Shown: piece by piece, positions 53,468 to 63,600 of the stretch
How the letters are laid out: each line of letters starts with the position of its first letter
Position numbering within the stretch: the first letter of the stretch is position 1
NCBI GenBank assembly: GCA_033558025.1
Contig: JAUCEF010000008.1
Location: forward strand, 2,542,001 to 2,606,000
Source of the DNA: Phytophthora sp. 'mugwort'
Taxonomy: Eukaryota; Oomycota; Peronosporomycetes; Peronosporales; Peronosporaceae
Direction: 5' to 3'
Length of the DNA: 64,000 bases
The notes under the pieces: generated by a model
What the model saw: the letters and a program-made list of their open reading frames with translations, nothing else
Told to the model about the DNA's origin: nothing
Database searches by the model: none
Made by a program: the position numbers and the translations under genes

Positions 53468-53481
53468 AAATTCGAGAATGA
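53468..53481 (-). promoter_or_regulatory. Oomycete initiator (Inr) of the START gene
   Basis: On the minus strand TCATTCTCGAATTT matches 13 of 14 positions of the oomycete core initiator TCATTYYNCAWTTT. It ends 65 bp before the start codon, within the usual distance. Confidence 0.7.
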
Positions 53482-53836
53482 CAGCTCCTGACGTAGGCGC
53501 CAGCCCGCGTTCTTGGCTCAGAGTGCAGGGGCGCCGTCTATTTCCGGTCACTTGGCTGCGATACGCATCCGAGGATTACGCGTGAAAACCTGTCGGATGG
53601 AATGATAAATGATATTCGAGCGGTTTCTTGACAAGATGCTGAGACACGGATAACGCGGATTATGCGATCCAGCTTTTTGCAGGGACGGACCAAAATTTTA
53701 GCCGCGAATATTAACTTAAAACCGTGACTTGCTTGCAGCTGGCTGCGTTTGTCGCTGTGGCTAGGATAGGCCCTGCAGCGGTGCTGTATGCTATACACTG
53801 TACCGCTGTGGTACAAGTGGCCCAGAGCAGACCAGT
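53482..53836. other. Spacer upstream of the START gene
   Basis: A minus open frame (53538-53843) of unknown type is the only ORF. Confidence 0.4.
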
Positions 53837-54371
53837 TTGGCATCCTTTTTACCGCAATGTAGATCGCCGACAGACGCAGCGGGAAACATGTTGTGGCTGG
53901 GGGCTTCGGCTAACCAAATTTCCTGTACTGGGCAGCGAGCGAGACAACAGGTAGATGGCGGACAATGGCAAGACGTACAGCTGTACACGATTGTGTTTAC
54001 CGCAGTGCTTGTACTGCCGCCGCTCGCACTGTTCGTTAGTTTCCGGCGGGTCAAAGCTGACAGAAACTCGAAGAGCTACGTTTTAACCTCTGAATTAGTG
54101 ACGACCAACACTCTTAGGTGAAGTGGTGTGTCTCGTATTAGGTAACGCCGCGTTACTTGCGCTCCCAAACACGGCGAAGCCTCCACCGACTTCAAGCGTC
54201 CCGAAAAGAAGCGCATGTACCGGTATCCAAATCTGGCCGAGCTCTTGGACCAGCTTGGCGAGCATACTGCATGAACGATCTAATATACTGCGGTGCCGCT
54301 CGTTGTGGTGCTGCTGTTTGCGCCAGGATATGTACCCACACTCCTGGCGTCGCAGCGAGCCGCTCTCTGAC
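53837..54371 (+). pseudogene. Possible decayed membrane-protein gene
   Basis: One + frame holds protein-like sequence for 178 codons despite stops at 54119, 54140, 54272 and 54281. It contains a hydrophobic span (LYTIVFTAVLVLPPLALFVSF), then FKRPEKKRMYRYPNLAELLDQLGEH, then a second hydrophobic span (TAVPLVVVLLFAPGYVPTLL). Persistence of one frame with two good membrane segments separated by a hydrophilic stretch suggests a former gene. I do not recognise the family. Confidence 0.4.
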
Positions 54372-55179
54372 AGGATAGTGTGTCCCAAGGCGGCAGACGC
54401 GACTTAATTATGGGATGCGTGATGGACCGATTGCGGTCCCAGCTTGCGTGTACATCAGGCTGATGTCATCAGCGACTTATGGTGGGTTCGTGCCACTGTC
54501 ACGGGCGACTGCGGGCCATCAATGCTTGTGAGAGCGACCTCTACGGCCGTCTTACCTATGCTCTCGTCCGACCATTGGTCGGACCGGGTCGGCGACCAAA
54601 ATGGTCATCTATTACAGGTACATCAACGCGCGCCGGAGCGCAAGCTGCTTCTCACCGTGACGTCCGGTCGGCGCGCCATCGGTGCTAACAACCAGCGTGC
54701 TGATGGTATGCATGTAGGTTACTTTCGACGAGTCGACCGGGCCGGTCGGGCTAATTGGTTTGAGTTCGGCGTTGAAGGAGGAAACCGCTTCTTGGTGCTG
54801 CCTCGTCAATTTGGGATCATGATACGAAGCATGCAGCAAGTGTAACTGCGGCAGTCTGCCAGCAACAGCTCCCTTCCCACTTAGCGACGAGTAGCATCCG
54901 ACACGGAAAATGCGAGTGAAGTCGAGCATAAACTGCAACTTGCCGTCATCAAAGGCAACTGCGACGGCTTCTCGCAAATCGCCAAGTTTTTCTGCGACCA
55001 GCGAGGCGCGACGAAAGCCCTTGCCGGAAGGGAGTAGGTTGCTGCACGCCGAGCTGGGTGAAGTCGATTACCAAAACAAGCCAGCCACGTCCGCTCGTCC
55101 TATCCACGATGACCACTAAATCAAGAGCAGTTATGCCTTACCAGCAGCCGTCTTCACAAAATCCCTCATGTCGCCAGCG
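54372..55179. other. Unassigned sequence
   Basis: Overlapping frames 54444-54845 (+, 133 codons) and 54612-54977 (-, 121 codons) have no recognised content. Either might be an artefact of moderate GC content. Confidence 0.4.
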
Positions 55180-55690
55180 CTAGCTGCACCTCGGACGACG
55201 CGTTCTTCCATTCTCGCGAGATGTTGCTGACACATGTACGCGACTTCGGTGCCGTCCACGGCTACGCCGTCGTGATTCAAAAATCCAACGTGCCGCGTCG
55301 TCAGCTCTGGCTGCGCTGCGATCTCGGCGGTGGCGCATCCAGCCCGACGCCCACGTCGCAACCAACGCAGCGACTGCCCATTCCAACTGTACGCGCGTCG
55401 ATTGTCGAGCGGTAATGGAGACTTAACGTCCAGAACGCCACGCACAACTACGAAGCTGGGTCGCTGGCGCTCCACCTGGTGGCGTGTCGCCTGCCATTTG
55501 AGCACAAGCGAATCGTGCGTGAACTCAGTGACAAGGGATTGCGACCCGCTCGTATCTTGGAGATACTGAAGAGTAATTCCCAGGGAAGCCCTTCCAGATG
55601 CAGGAGATTTACAACGCGCGCAACTTTATCCGGAGAGAGAGACTGGCAGGTCGAGCATTTATGCTGATGGAGAGGTGCTGTTGAGGCTGA
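55180..55690 (+). pseudogene. FAR1-type MULE N-terminal fragment
   Basis: + strand pieces: MLLTHVRDFGAVHGYAVVIQ (55221-55280) followed by LWLRCDLGG is the beginning of a FAR1 DNA-binding region as found in Phytophthora MULEs. After frame changes, FEHKRIVRELSDKGLRPARILEIL (55497-55568) and IYNARNFIRRERLAGRAFML (55605-55665) are the following conserved helices. The catalytic domain is absent. The longest ORF in this stretch is on the minus strand (55505-55131) and is rejected as a shadow. Confidence 0.7.
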
Positions 55691-56196
55691 GGCCCAGCAG
55701 GAGACAGAACCAGCAGCTTGTGAATTGCTGACTACGAGCACGGTGGAGACTGGAAACTATCCCGAGGGAGTAATACAGGAAGTATGGAGATACGTGAGCA
55801 GTCAATTTGTTAAATGGAACCCGGAAGCGCAGCGGAATTTCACCCTGCAGCTCGAGCGCTTGCTGAAAGCGTGTAACAAGCAGAATGAAGGTATGAATGG
55901 AGGTGGATAGGGTGATAATGAGACCAGCCCGGTACTTTATAGAGCTGCTGGGCTTGGAGAGTTTGCCGAGGGACAGGAAACGGTAATATGGGCTTTGGCA
56001 CGGCAATGACGTTGGCGCCTCCTGTTGAGCTGCAACATGTGTCGTTGTCTGCAATAACTCAACCTACGGTTTCCGCGATGGGCGATGAAGACGGCAGTGA
56101 TATAGTACCGGAACAGTATGGTAAGCACCGAAAAAGCTTCAGCGAACGTTACAATAAAGAAGGCCACTTCATTATGCAACCTCAGTGTCGTTTTCT
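55691..56196. other. Spacer, possibly a further transposon piece
   Basis: 55725-55910 (+, 61 codons) reads VIQEVWRYVSSQFVKWNPEA and a helical tail, loosely like MULE-associated sequence. Nothing firm. Confidence 0.35.
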
Positions 56197-57450
56197 CTAT
56201 CTGTTGAGGTGTTTGCGTTTGATGTTGTCCATCCAGTTCAGCTGATCCAGTTTCACCTCGCCGCTTAGAGCGTGAACAAACAGCCGCGGCGGCTTGGATT
56301 CCTCATCGTCAGCGCTTTCGCTCTCTTTCATGAAGAAGGAAGTGCGCATGGCGTCGTTTCTGGCGCTCTCCATGTTGATCTTGCCTGAAGAACCCGTCGC
56401 CGCTGCGATAGCCCCTTCTTGGGCCCGAAGCTCGCCGGTAAAGACCGCATAGTCTTCATCCAGCTGATCCATTTCACTGCTAGTAAACTCGCAACCTTCA
56501 CCGACAGTCACCTTCGTGCCGTGCAGCTCCACATCAATCGGTGCTGCTGGTTGAAGCGAAACACGTACGTCACCACCAACAAGAATACTGCTCGACACGT
56601 CGTTCGGCCACGAGTCAAAGTGGGCCACGACGCTACACTTGCTGCCGCTATCCTCAATCTCCAAAGCTCCAGTCACGCTGTCCACCTCCACGCTCTTCAG
56701 TCCTTCACTCGATACACGCAAGTAGCCGTGCACATTGCCCACGTGTAGTTGTGACTCCCCACTCTGGTTCGTCGATACAATAGAACACGCTGACGCGTAG
56801 ATCGCCCCAAACACCGAACCCGAAGAAGCCTCTCCCTTTCCCAGCTTCACATTGGCCTCAGCCGCCATAAGCCTCTTGCAACTCACACTCTCACTCGCCT
56901 CCAGTTTCACCGTCTCAGCCTCCACCAGCGTCGATACCTGGATCTTCCCTCCATTCGTCTTTAAGCTCACGGTTTGACCACGCACCTTGTTCACCTCGAC
57001 ATCTCCGCGGCCCATAACCACCTTGACGTTCCCCTCAATTTTGTTCTTCAGCGTGACGCTGCCATTGGCCACCTCGACGCTCAAATCCACCGTGTGCGGC
57101 AGCTGCAACTGTATCTTAGTGTCGGGCGCCTCCGCGACGGTCTTCTTGGCGATACGCAGCGTGCTGACGCTCCCCGCACCGCCGATCGCAACCTTACCAC
57201 CCCCCTCTTCGATAGTAAACAGGCTCTGGACGTCGATCGCATTGCCCGACGCCGTCGAGACGCGGAACGCGAAGTCGTCGGTGCTCAGCACCGGCACGAT
57301 CTCCACGTCCGTGTGAGCCGCGTCTCCTGCCAGGAACTGCACGCGGCTCTGGCGCGACAAGAGCGAGAGCGGAATCGACGACTCTGAAGCGTTTGAGAAC
57401 AGTCGTGCACGCAGCGGCGAGCGCGACAGCAGTCGGTACCTCTGCATCAT
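56197..57450 (-). CDS. FAM185A: FAM185A-like protein with DUF4097 beta-repeat region, probably mitochondrial
   Basis: 417 residues, single exon, intact. The N-terminus (MMQRYRLLSRSPLRARLFSN) is Arg-rich, lacks acidic residues and looks like a mitochondrial presequence. Residues about 110-330 form repeated short beta units typical of DUF4097/adhesin-like right-handed solenoids: LPHTVDLSVEVANGSVTLKN, EGNVKVVMGRGDVEVNKVRG, TVSLKTNGGKIQVSTL, HVGNVHGYLRVSSEGL, VEVDSVTGALEIEDSGS. This is the arrangement of eukaryotic FAM185A. The C-terminal ~70 residues are hydrophilic and end in the basic stretch NWMDNIKRKHLNR. Biochemical function is unknown. The gene is divergent from eIF3i with 250 bp between start codons. 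Confidence 0.75.
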   Translation of the reverse strand: MMQRYRLLSRSPLRARLFSNASESSIPLSLLSRQSRVQFLAGDAAHTDVEIVPVLSTDDFAFRVSTASGNAIDVQSLFTIEEGGGKVAIGGAGSVSTLRIAKKTVAEAPDTKIQLQLPHTVDLSVEVANGSVTLKNKIEGNVKVVMGRGDVEVNKVRGQTVSLKTNGGKIQVSTLVEAETVKLEASESVSCKRLMAAEANVKLGKGEASSGSVFGAIYASACSIVSTNQSGESQLHVGNVHGYLRVSSEGLKSVEVDSVTGALEIEDSGSKCSVVAHFDSWPNDVSSSILVGGDVRVSLQPAAPIDVELHGTKVTVGEGCEFTSSEMDQLDEDYAVFTGELRAQEGAIAAATGSSGKINMESARNDAMRTSFFMKESESADDEESKPPRLFVHALSGEVKLDQLNWMDNIKRKHLNR

Positions 57451-57700
57451 TTTCGTCTTGAAAATGTGCGGTGGCGCTCAATGATCGACCTAAAACCGAT
57501 TATAGTCCGGTTTAGTCCGCTTTAAAAATCCCAAATTTGACACAAACCTATCGTATTTGATATGACAAAGCTTAGGTTTTTTCCTTTCTGGGTCACTGGT
57601 GGCCAGTAGCCTCGCCCTCCATTAGCAATAGATAGCGTCTGCGGCGCGCTCTTCCTCTTCCCGTTCATTACCCCCCCCGCCCCGCCCCCGCCGCTAAACC
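57451..57700. promoter_or_regulatory. Shared bidirectional promoter region, FAM185A-like and eIF3i
   Basis: 250 bp between divergent start codons. GATCATTGAG lies 31-40 bp before the minus-strand start codon. GTTCATTACCC about 35 bp before the eIF3i ATG has the TCATT half of the oomycete initiator but not the rest. C-runs precede the eIF3i start. No further motif is supported. Confidence 0.55.
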
Positions 57701-58690
57701 ATGCGCCCGATCCTACTTAAGGGCCATTCGCGGTCGCTAACCATGATCAAGTACAACCGCGAGGGCGACCTGCTCTTCTCGTGCGCCAAGGACCACACGC
57801 CCAACCTCTGGTACAGCGACACGGGCGAGCGCATCGGTACGTACGTGGGCCACTCGGGTGCCGTGTGGGCCTGCGACGTGAGCTACCAGTCGGAACGCCT
57901 GCTGACGGCCGCGGCCGACTCGACGGTTAAGCTCTGGGACGTGCAGACGGGGGAGGAGCTCTTCTCCTTCCCGCACACGGGCCCGGCACGCAGCGTCAAC
58001 TTCAGCACGGGCGACAAGTTCTTCGTGTCCGTAGCCGACAAGTTTTCGGACAACCCGGCGTCCGTGTTCATCTATGCGCTGGCCGACGATGTGGCCAACC
58101 AGAGCGCCGAGCCTGTGCTCACCATCACCAACCACGGCCATGAGGGCCGCATCACTGGCGCCTACTGGACGCCACTCAACAAGGCCATCATGACGACGGG
58201 CGGAGACGGAACCATCAAGCTGTTTGATCCCAAGACAGGTGAATTGCTTGAGAGCCACGACGTCCACACGGGGGAGATCACCAACATGGCCTTTAACAAG
58301 AGCAAGACACTGGCCATCACGTCCTCGAAGGACAATACGGCTAAGCTGCTGGACGTCGAGACCATGAAGGTGCTCAAGGTCTACGAGACAGATCGTCCCG
58401 TCAATTCGGCGGCCATTTCACCCATTAAGGAGCACGTCGTGCTGGGCGGTGGCCAGGAGGCCATGAGCGTCACGACCACGTCCGGTCGAGTGGGCAAGTT
58501 TGAAGCCCGCTTCTTCCACATGGTCTTCCAAGAAGAATTTGGCCGCGTCAAGGGCCATTTCGGACCCATTAACACCATCGCTTTCCACCCCAACGGCAAG
58601 AGTTACGCGTCTGGCGCCGAGGATGGTTACGTGCGACTCCACCACTTCGACAACGACTACCTCAAGCTCGACGCTGATGTAAAGAAGTAA
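57701..58690 (+). CDS. EIF3I: Eukaryotic translation initiation factor 3 subunit I
   Basis: 329-residue WD40 protein, full family length, single exon. eIF3i is part of the eIF3 scaffold that binds the 40S ribosome during initiation. The N-terminus MRPILLKGHSRSLTMIKYNR is the family signature. WD repeats are visible: residues 8-37 (GHSRS...PNLW), 50-79 (GHSGAVWACDV...KLWD), then the family-specific insert repeat (FVSVADKFSDNPASVFIYAL), about 146-177 (GHEGRITGAYWTP...KLFD), HTGEITNMAFNKSKTLAITS with TAKLLD, GGGQEAMSVTTTSGRVGKFE, and the last GHFGPINTIAFHPNGKSYAS followed by YVRLHHFD. The C-terminal GRVGKFEARFFH...EEFGRVKGHFGPIN block distinguishes eIF3i from other WD proteins. High-GC, intact. 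Confidence 0.97.
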   Translation: MRPILLKGHSRSLTMIKYNREGDLLFSCAKDHTPNLWYSDTGERIGTYVGHSGAVWACDVSYQSERLLTAAADSTVKLWDVQTGEELFSFPHTGPARSVNFSTGDKFFVSVADKFSDNPASVFIYALADDVANQSAEPVLTITNHGHEGRITGAYWTPLNKAIMTTGGDGTIKLFDPKTGELLESHDVHTGEITNMAFNKSKTLAITSSKDNTAKLLDVETMKVLKVYETDRPVNSAAISPIKEHVVLGGGQEAMSVTTTSGRVGKFEARFFHMVFQEEFGRVKGHFGPINTIAFHPNGKSYASGAEDGYVRLHHFDNDYLKLDADVKK

Positions 58691-59109
58691 GATGGCCAGG
58701 CTGGAGCTAAAAAGGAAAGCAGACAGACAGGTGAGCAGGTGGACGGACAGGTGGAGGCGCCGCTCGTCCGCTTGGAACAAGGTTTTGACAGGGGCTAGCA
58801 ACGGAATCGGGCAGAGCTTTTGTCCGCACGCTGCTCGCACGTTTGTTTTTCAGACCGCCAAGCGGATTGCAGTCGCGAGGAGCTTAACCAAAAGCAACAT
58901 TAGCAGGATAGAGCGCTCCATCCGTGCTAGTCTGTCGCCGTAGGTAGTTGAAATGCAGCCATTTACTCTTATTCCACGACAGTAATTGGCTGTTTACTGA
59001 AGCCATATCGGTTTTGCAAGGTGAGCCAAAATTATCGGCCGGCATAGCCATCTTATCCCCTAGTCTAGCGCGCCAACAAGCTCCAGAAGGAGGCAGACGG
59101 AAACGATTT
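58691..59109. other. Spacer between eIF3i and the three-exon gene
   Basis: The exon-1 frame of the next gene is open back to 58948 but lacks an ATG before 59110. No other feature is seen. Confidence 0.45.
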
Positions 59110-60516
59110 ATGTTGCCAAGTGAGCTTTTCAAGGGGAAGGCATCGTGTACTGGGCGGGAAGTTGACATAGCTCGCTCCTTTGTTGATATCCATCGCCATT
59201 CCGAAATCCAACACCTTCTGGTTAACTCCGCACCACTCGCTTCGTTCAAAATGGAGGAGGCCATGCACTTCTTGGACGAGCTTAAGGACAAGTACATGCA
59301 CCAGGTCGAGCAGGCAATGTAAGTATGACTTGCAGGTTTGTCAGAGCGTAGATAGACTGAAATGGATGTTGTGCCATGTAGTGAGGACTGGGACTTCCAG
59401 GACTTCTCACCGGACAAACGGTGCGCGCTGCTCGAGAACGAAGAGGAGCACAATGCTCGCGATGACCCAGACGAAAGCCGTACAATTAAGCCTATCCCGA
59501 AGTCGGTGCGCAAGGCTTGGGTGGGGTTAACCCCCGATGCTGAGATTGAAGAGTGAGTCGATGAGTACCTAGTGTTCAACGTCCGTTGGCAATGCTAATG
59601 CTACCGTCTAATTCATTTTATTTTTGCTTCCAGCTTCGACTGTGTTCAAGCTGCGGTGAAGGTCTGCGGCTATGAGGCTAAACTGGTTGCAGTGTGCACG
59701 CCACCAGGCGGCATTCAGGGCATCCCTGATGCTGAAAGTGTGCAGCGGCTTCTTGCGCAGATTCCACGTCTTGACGCTACGAAAGTCGCTGCTGCGTTTG
59801 CTGCGCGGTTACAGGATGACGACGCTCAGCACTCGTGGCAGGTGCGCGCAAAGGCGATCGTTCTGATGCAGATGTTGGTAGAAATCAAACCGTTTGCTGG
59901 ACGGTTCATTCCAGCTTTCCTGGCCACGTCAGCGCTCCTGCAACAACTTGATACCCTTCGTACGGACGCACACAATCAAATGGTCCGTGAGGGATCTCGC
60001 AAGCTGCTGTCGCTGATCCGTTCGAACGGCGCCAACCCGGCGTTCATTCCAAAGGGGAGTCCGACTACAAAGCCGCACGTCCGTCACGTGCAGCTCGGAA
60101 ACAAGCACAAGAAGTCTCTCAAGCTTGTTCCAACGCTGCAGATCCAGTCAGAGCTGGGCCTGTCGCCGGGTAAACTGGCCGTGAACAAGTTCTTTAAACC
60201 GGAGCCTATCATGTCTAAGAATACGGCGCTGCTCGTGCAACATCCCAGACCTTCGCTTGTCATGAGCCCCAAGGTATCGCAAGCTGTGCAGGCATCATGG
60301 AGGCGCCGCAATAGCCTGACGAATTCCGACCACGAAGGCAACAATCTCATGCCCTTCCAGAAGCTCCAGCCACCTGCAGTTCCGAAGGAAACCAGGAACT
60401 CGTGGAGCTCCAATGCTCCCGTTCAAGCTAGTGGAATGCCCCTTCAATCGTCAATCACCTCGTCCAACGTGAAGTTCGACAGCGGCAGACTCAGCGCCTT
60501 CTCCTTTGTCCAGTAA
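59110..60516 (+). CDS. Hypothetical protein, three exons, helical-repeat (VHS/ENTH-like?) middle
   Basis: CDS join(59110..59318, 59382..59552, 59634..60516), 420 residues. Both introns are short (63 and 81 bp) with GTAAGT and GTGAGT donors and TAG/CAG acceptors; the second has a T-rich tract. Splicing keeps one frame and joins EQA to EDWDFQDFSPDKR and then EIE to DFDCVQAAV. Exon 1 encodes helices (MLPSELFKG; SFVDIHRHSEIQHLL; MEEAMHFLDELKDKYMHQVE). Residues about 150-245 form regular amphipathic helices (SVQRLLAQIPRLDATKVAAA, AKAIVLMQMLVEIKPFAGRF, ATSALLQQLDTLRTDAHNQM, VREGSRKLLSLI), which resemble a VHS/ENTH-type superhelix. The remaining third is Ser/Pro/Gln-rich and probably disordered. Start chosen at 59110, the first ATG in frame. 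Function unknown; a trafficking adaptor is one guess. Confidence 0.75.
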
Positions 60517-60685
60517 AGCCTTGAACCAAGGAAGCTCAAATTCTTAACTAACTTCACCATAAAAATACTAGAAACCTTTAAATAATATACAAGTTCATCA
60601 CTACTCATATATATAGCGGAATGCTTGGTCATACAACGCTCAGGCTGAACCAAGAGTGCTGTGCCTGTCATCTTCAGTCGGTTTA
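60517..60685. promoter_or_regulatory. 169-bp intergenic region, tandem genes
   Basis: AT-rich (TATATATATA near 60608) between the stop of the three-exon gene and the ATG of the long ORF. It must hold the 3' end of one transcript and the promoter of the next; no initiator is clearly matched. Confidence 0.4.
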
Positions 60686-63600
60686 ATGGACAAGAAGCGA
60701 CCGAAAACTTCGGCTAATCGTCGAGCAAAAGCTCCAATCGTGACGGCTGAGCCACGACAGGGGAGCTGGAAGCAGAGGTCCTCTAGTGTGTTATGGCTCA
60801 AGCTCAACTTCACCATCAAAGCCGCCCGATTGCAGACATTGAAGCGACAAAAGTATCAACATTTGCAAGAAGAGGCACTGCTCAAGGCTCGAGGTTTACT
60901 CAAAAATTGGGAAGACGGACCGGTACTGCTCACTGAAGACTTGTACAGTCGAGCACGGAGTGCCAATGACGCACAGGAACTCATTAACTATACGCCTGAG
61001 GCATTGGCACTACGCTTTAGCCTCCGGAACCATCCAGATGTGATCGATGCCGTGAAACAGCTTTGGGCTGTCGAGCTTCCACGGGACGCTATGGGGTGTA
61101 TTGACCAGCACGGGTACGCGTCGTTATTCCGTCGTATTGGTCGCTGCTTGGAGCCTGACGCAACCAAGCGACGTCTTCGCCGCATGGAGAGAACGATCAA
61201 AGAAGACTGGATTCGTGATAGTAAAGGCGACGCTGTTATGAGTTTTGCAAACTTTTTTGATAGTGTCTTCGAACTGGCTGATCTTTGGTGTGAGAGTATC
61301 GAAGCTGACGAGTATATCGCTTTTCTTCGAACACTTGTAGAGCACGTGAGCACCTTGAGACGCAATAAACGAGATCCAAACAATGAAGGAAGGAGATTGT
61401 TACGCTCGCTGCAGCAGATTAAGGCCATCGACGACGAAGAATCCTCGTCAGAAGACGATTCTCCTTCGGAATATGACGACGAACTCCCAAGTGAACATGA
61501 TTCCGACGGTGACGACGACGAGGAAGAGCAAATGTCAATACAATTGCCACTCCCAGTGACTTCCACTTCGAAGCTTGGATTCCTAGCGACTAAAGTGTTG
61601 CAAGCAGTGCGTGCCAAGACCCCATCGAGTATTGGTCTACCTCCGGATGCTAATAATTCCATCTCAGAGGACAACCCAGGCACGAGAGAGCGGCGAGCGA
61701 GTGTCATTACACTCGGAGGCTTTAGTATTAATGGCTTAGGTAGCTTCACCAACTTTCCCAGCGACAAAGAAGCAGACCCAAAGACGCCCACAGCGCTGAG
61801 CGCCAAATCGAGGGGAGCCTCAGTGAAAATGTGCTTAAACAGCGTACACGAAAGCCGTAGCAGAGTAGACGACGGAAGTGTTGACGGAGGTGTTCAAGCT
61901 TTGGTGGCCATGCACCGCCTCCATTCAACCAAGAAAGGTATTACCGTCGATACTGCGGCCGGCAGCGCAGGCCTAGGTAGCCAGGAATCTCTCACGCTTG
62001 GTCTACATCTGGGAAATATTCCTCAGCAGAGACCGCAGAAGCCGGTTAAATCGTTCCCACTAACGTCCGGGATACCCAAGACGGTTCTCAAGACTAATAG
62101 CATCACTTCGGATGGGCTCATAACCTCTGGAGTTCGACAGGATGCTTTGACAAATTCTGCACCCCGTCTTAAAGCTACGGGACGTCTAAAGGCAGACACT
62201 ACCTTTGGCGACATTAATCCTGCTAGAGTTGCTTCAAGCAGTGCACGACGAGCACTGATGTCTTCTTCACCTCTATCTAAACCGAAGCCAAAAGGTGATC
62301 CGAAGCGTGTAAGTAGTAGTTTGAATGGCCAAGTCAATAAGCGACTGGCAGCTCTTAACCTGGCCTCGTCGAGCACCTTTGACACGTCAAAACTTGTGCT
62401 AAACTCCCCTGGAGATCACGATATACCTGGTTATGGGCATATTCGGCCAGATCAAGAGGTTGACAGCGTTCAATCACTGCAACAAGATTCAAACGGGACC
62501 CCATCCGGGTCTCAAGCCCAGCTCGAGTACATTTCCGGCTTGAGTCTTGATCGTCCAGTAGCTGGAGTCAAGGACAGTTTGATAGCAATCATCCGCAAGA
62601 AGTCGGAGCTGATACCTGTGAACCCGACGTTGCCATTCTACACGTTCGACGAGAGTGTATCTCCTGCGAAGAGAGTTCTTCCGCCAGTACTAGACGATCG
62701 TGGCTGGACTGGAGTATACAGCAGCGATAGCAACAGAGGACGTCGACAACGCAGTGGTAGTTGCAGTGGAAACCAAGGACCGGACTTTAGCGCCAGCTGC
62801 ACAACGACGGGATACTTGACACAGAGCTTACAAGCTGAGCTTCTATCTCGTACTCAACACAGTGCGTTGCAACAAAGTCCGACGCTTGGACTCTCGTTCC
62901 CTGGTAAAGAAGCCACCAGGTCGCACATTCGACGCAAATCAATGGCCAAACGAACGAGTAAACAGTCTCCAGACGACAGCGAAGTCACCGTGTCTCCATG
63001 GGATGCAGATTTGTACTATGACCACGACGAGCTCGTCAGAGCTCGCCCTCGACCTGATAACCGAAACGAGCAATTACAGGTAAACCCAGTGGCAGCATCC
63101 TCTATTGAGATGCCGATAGACGCCAAAACTCCATTTGTAGAGGATCTCAGCTCAACGGATGCCCCGACACTCAGCGTATCGTCGTCCAAGATCCCTCTAG
63201 AGCCTCCGTCCTGTATATTGGACCTCACAACAATGCCACACGAATACCACGAACTAGTACTCGACGGCTCAGCCCTTAACAGCTACAAAAGACTCAGCAG
63301 AACAGCGAGTGCTCCAATTCGAACGCGAATCCAGACTCCTGTAAGGCAGAGATTGTCACGGGAGCCTCAATGGATGCTACAAGTCGCTTTGCCACCTTCT
63401 CTAACTCTTCTCGAGGACGGAGTTGTTGAAGGTCGGACGGTAGCAGGTTCCCCGCGATCAATCCTCGCGGCACTAGCAGCCAAGCGACCACGTCGAGAAG
63501 TAGACGAGGACGAGGACGTCGGATGGTGTCCACGGTTTGTGAAACATCTCGACTCGCATGGTAATCGGTCTGTCGCAGTAGCGTCACCACTTTTCCGTAG

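Noticed and set aside
53067..53585. 172-codon + ORF
   Set aside because: Antisense of the START-domain gene and its promoter.
55131..55505. 124-codon minus ORF
   Set aside because: The + strand here carries the FAR1-type motifs of a MULE, so the minus frame is a shadow.
57737..58267. 176-codon minus ORF
   Set aside because: Antisense of eIF3i.
58884..59579. 231-codon minus ORF
   Set aside because: It overlaps exons 1-2 of the three-exon gene, which has consistent splice sites and frame. The minus reading crosses both introns without any recognisable domain.
60988..61806. 272-codon minus ORF, Ser-rich
   Set aside because: Antisense of the 1,081-residue protein; its Ser runs mirror the acidic tract of the real gene.
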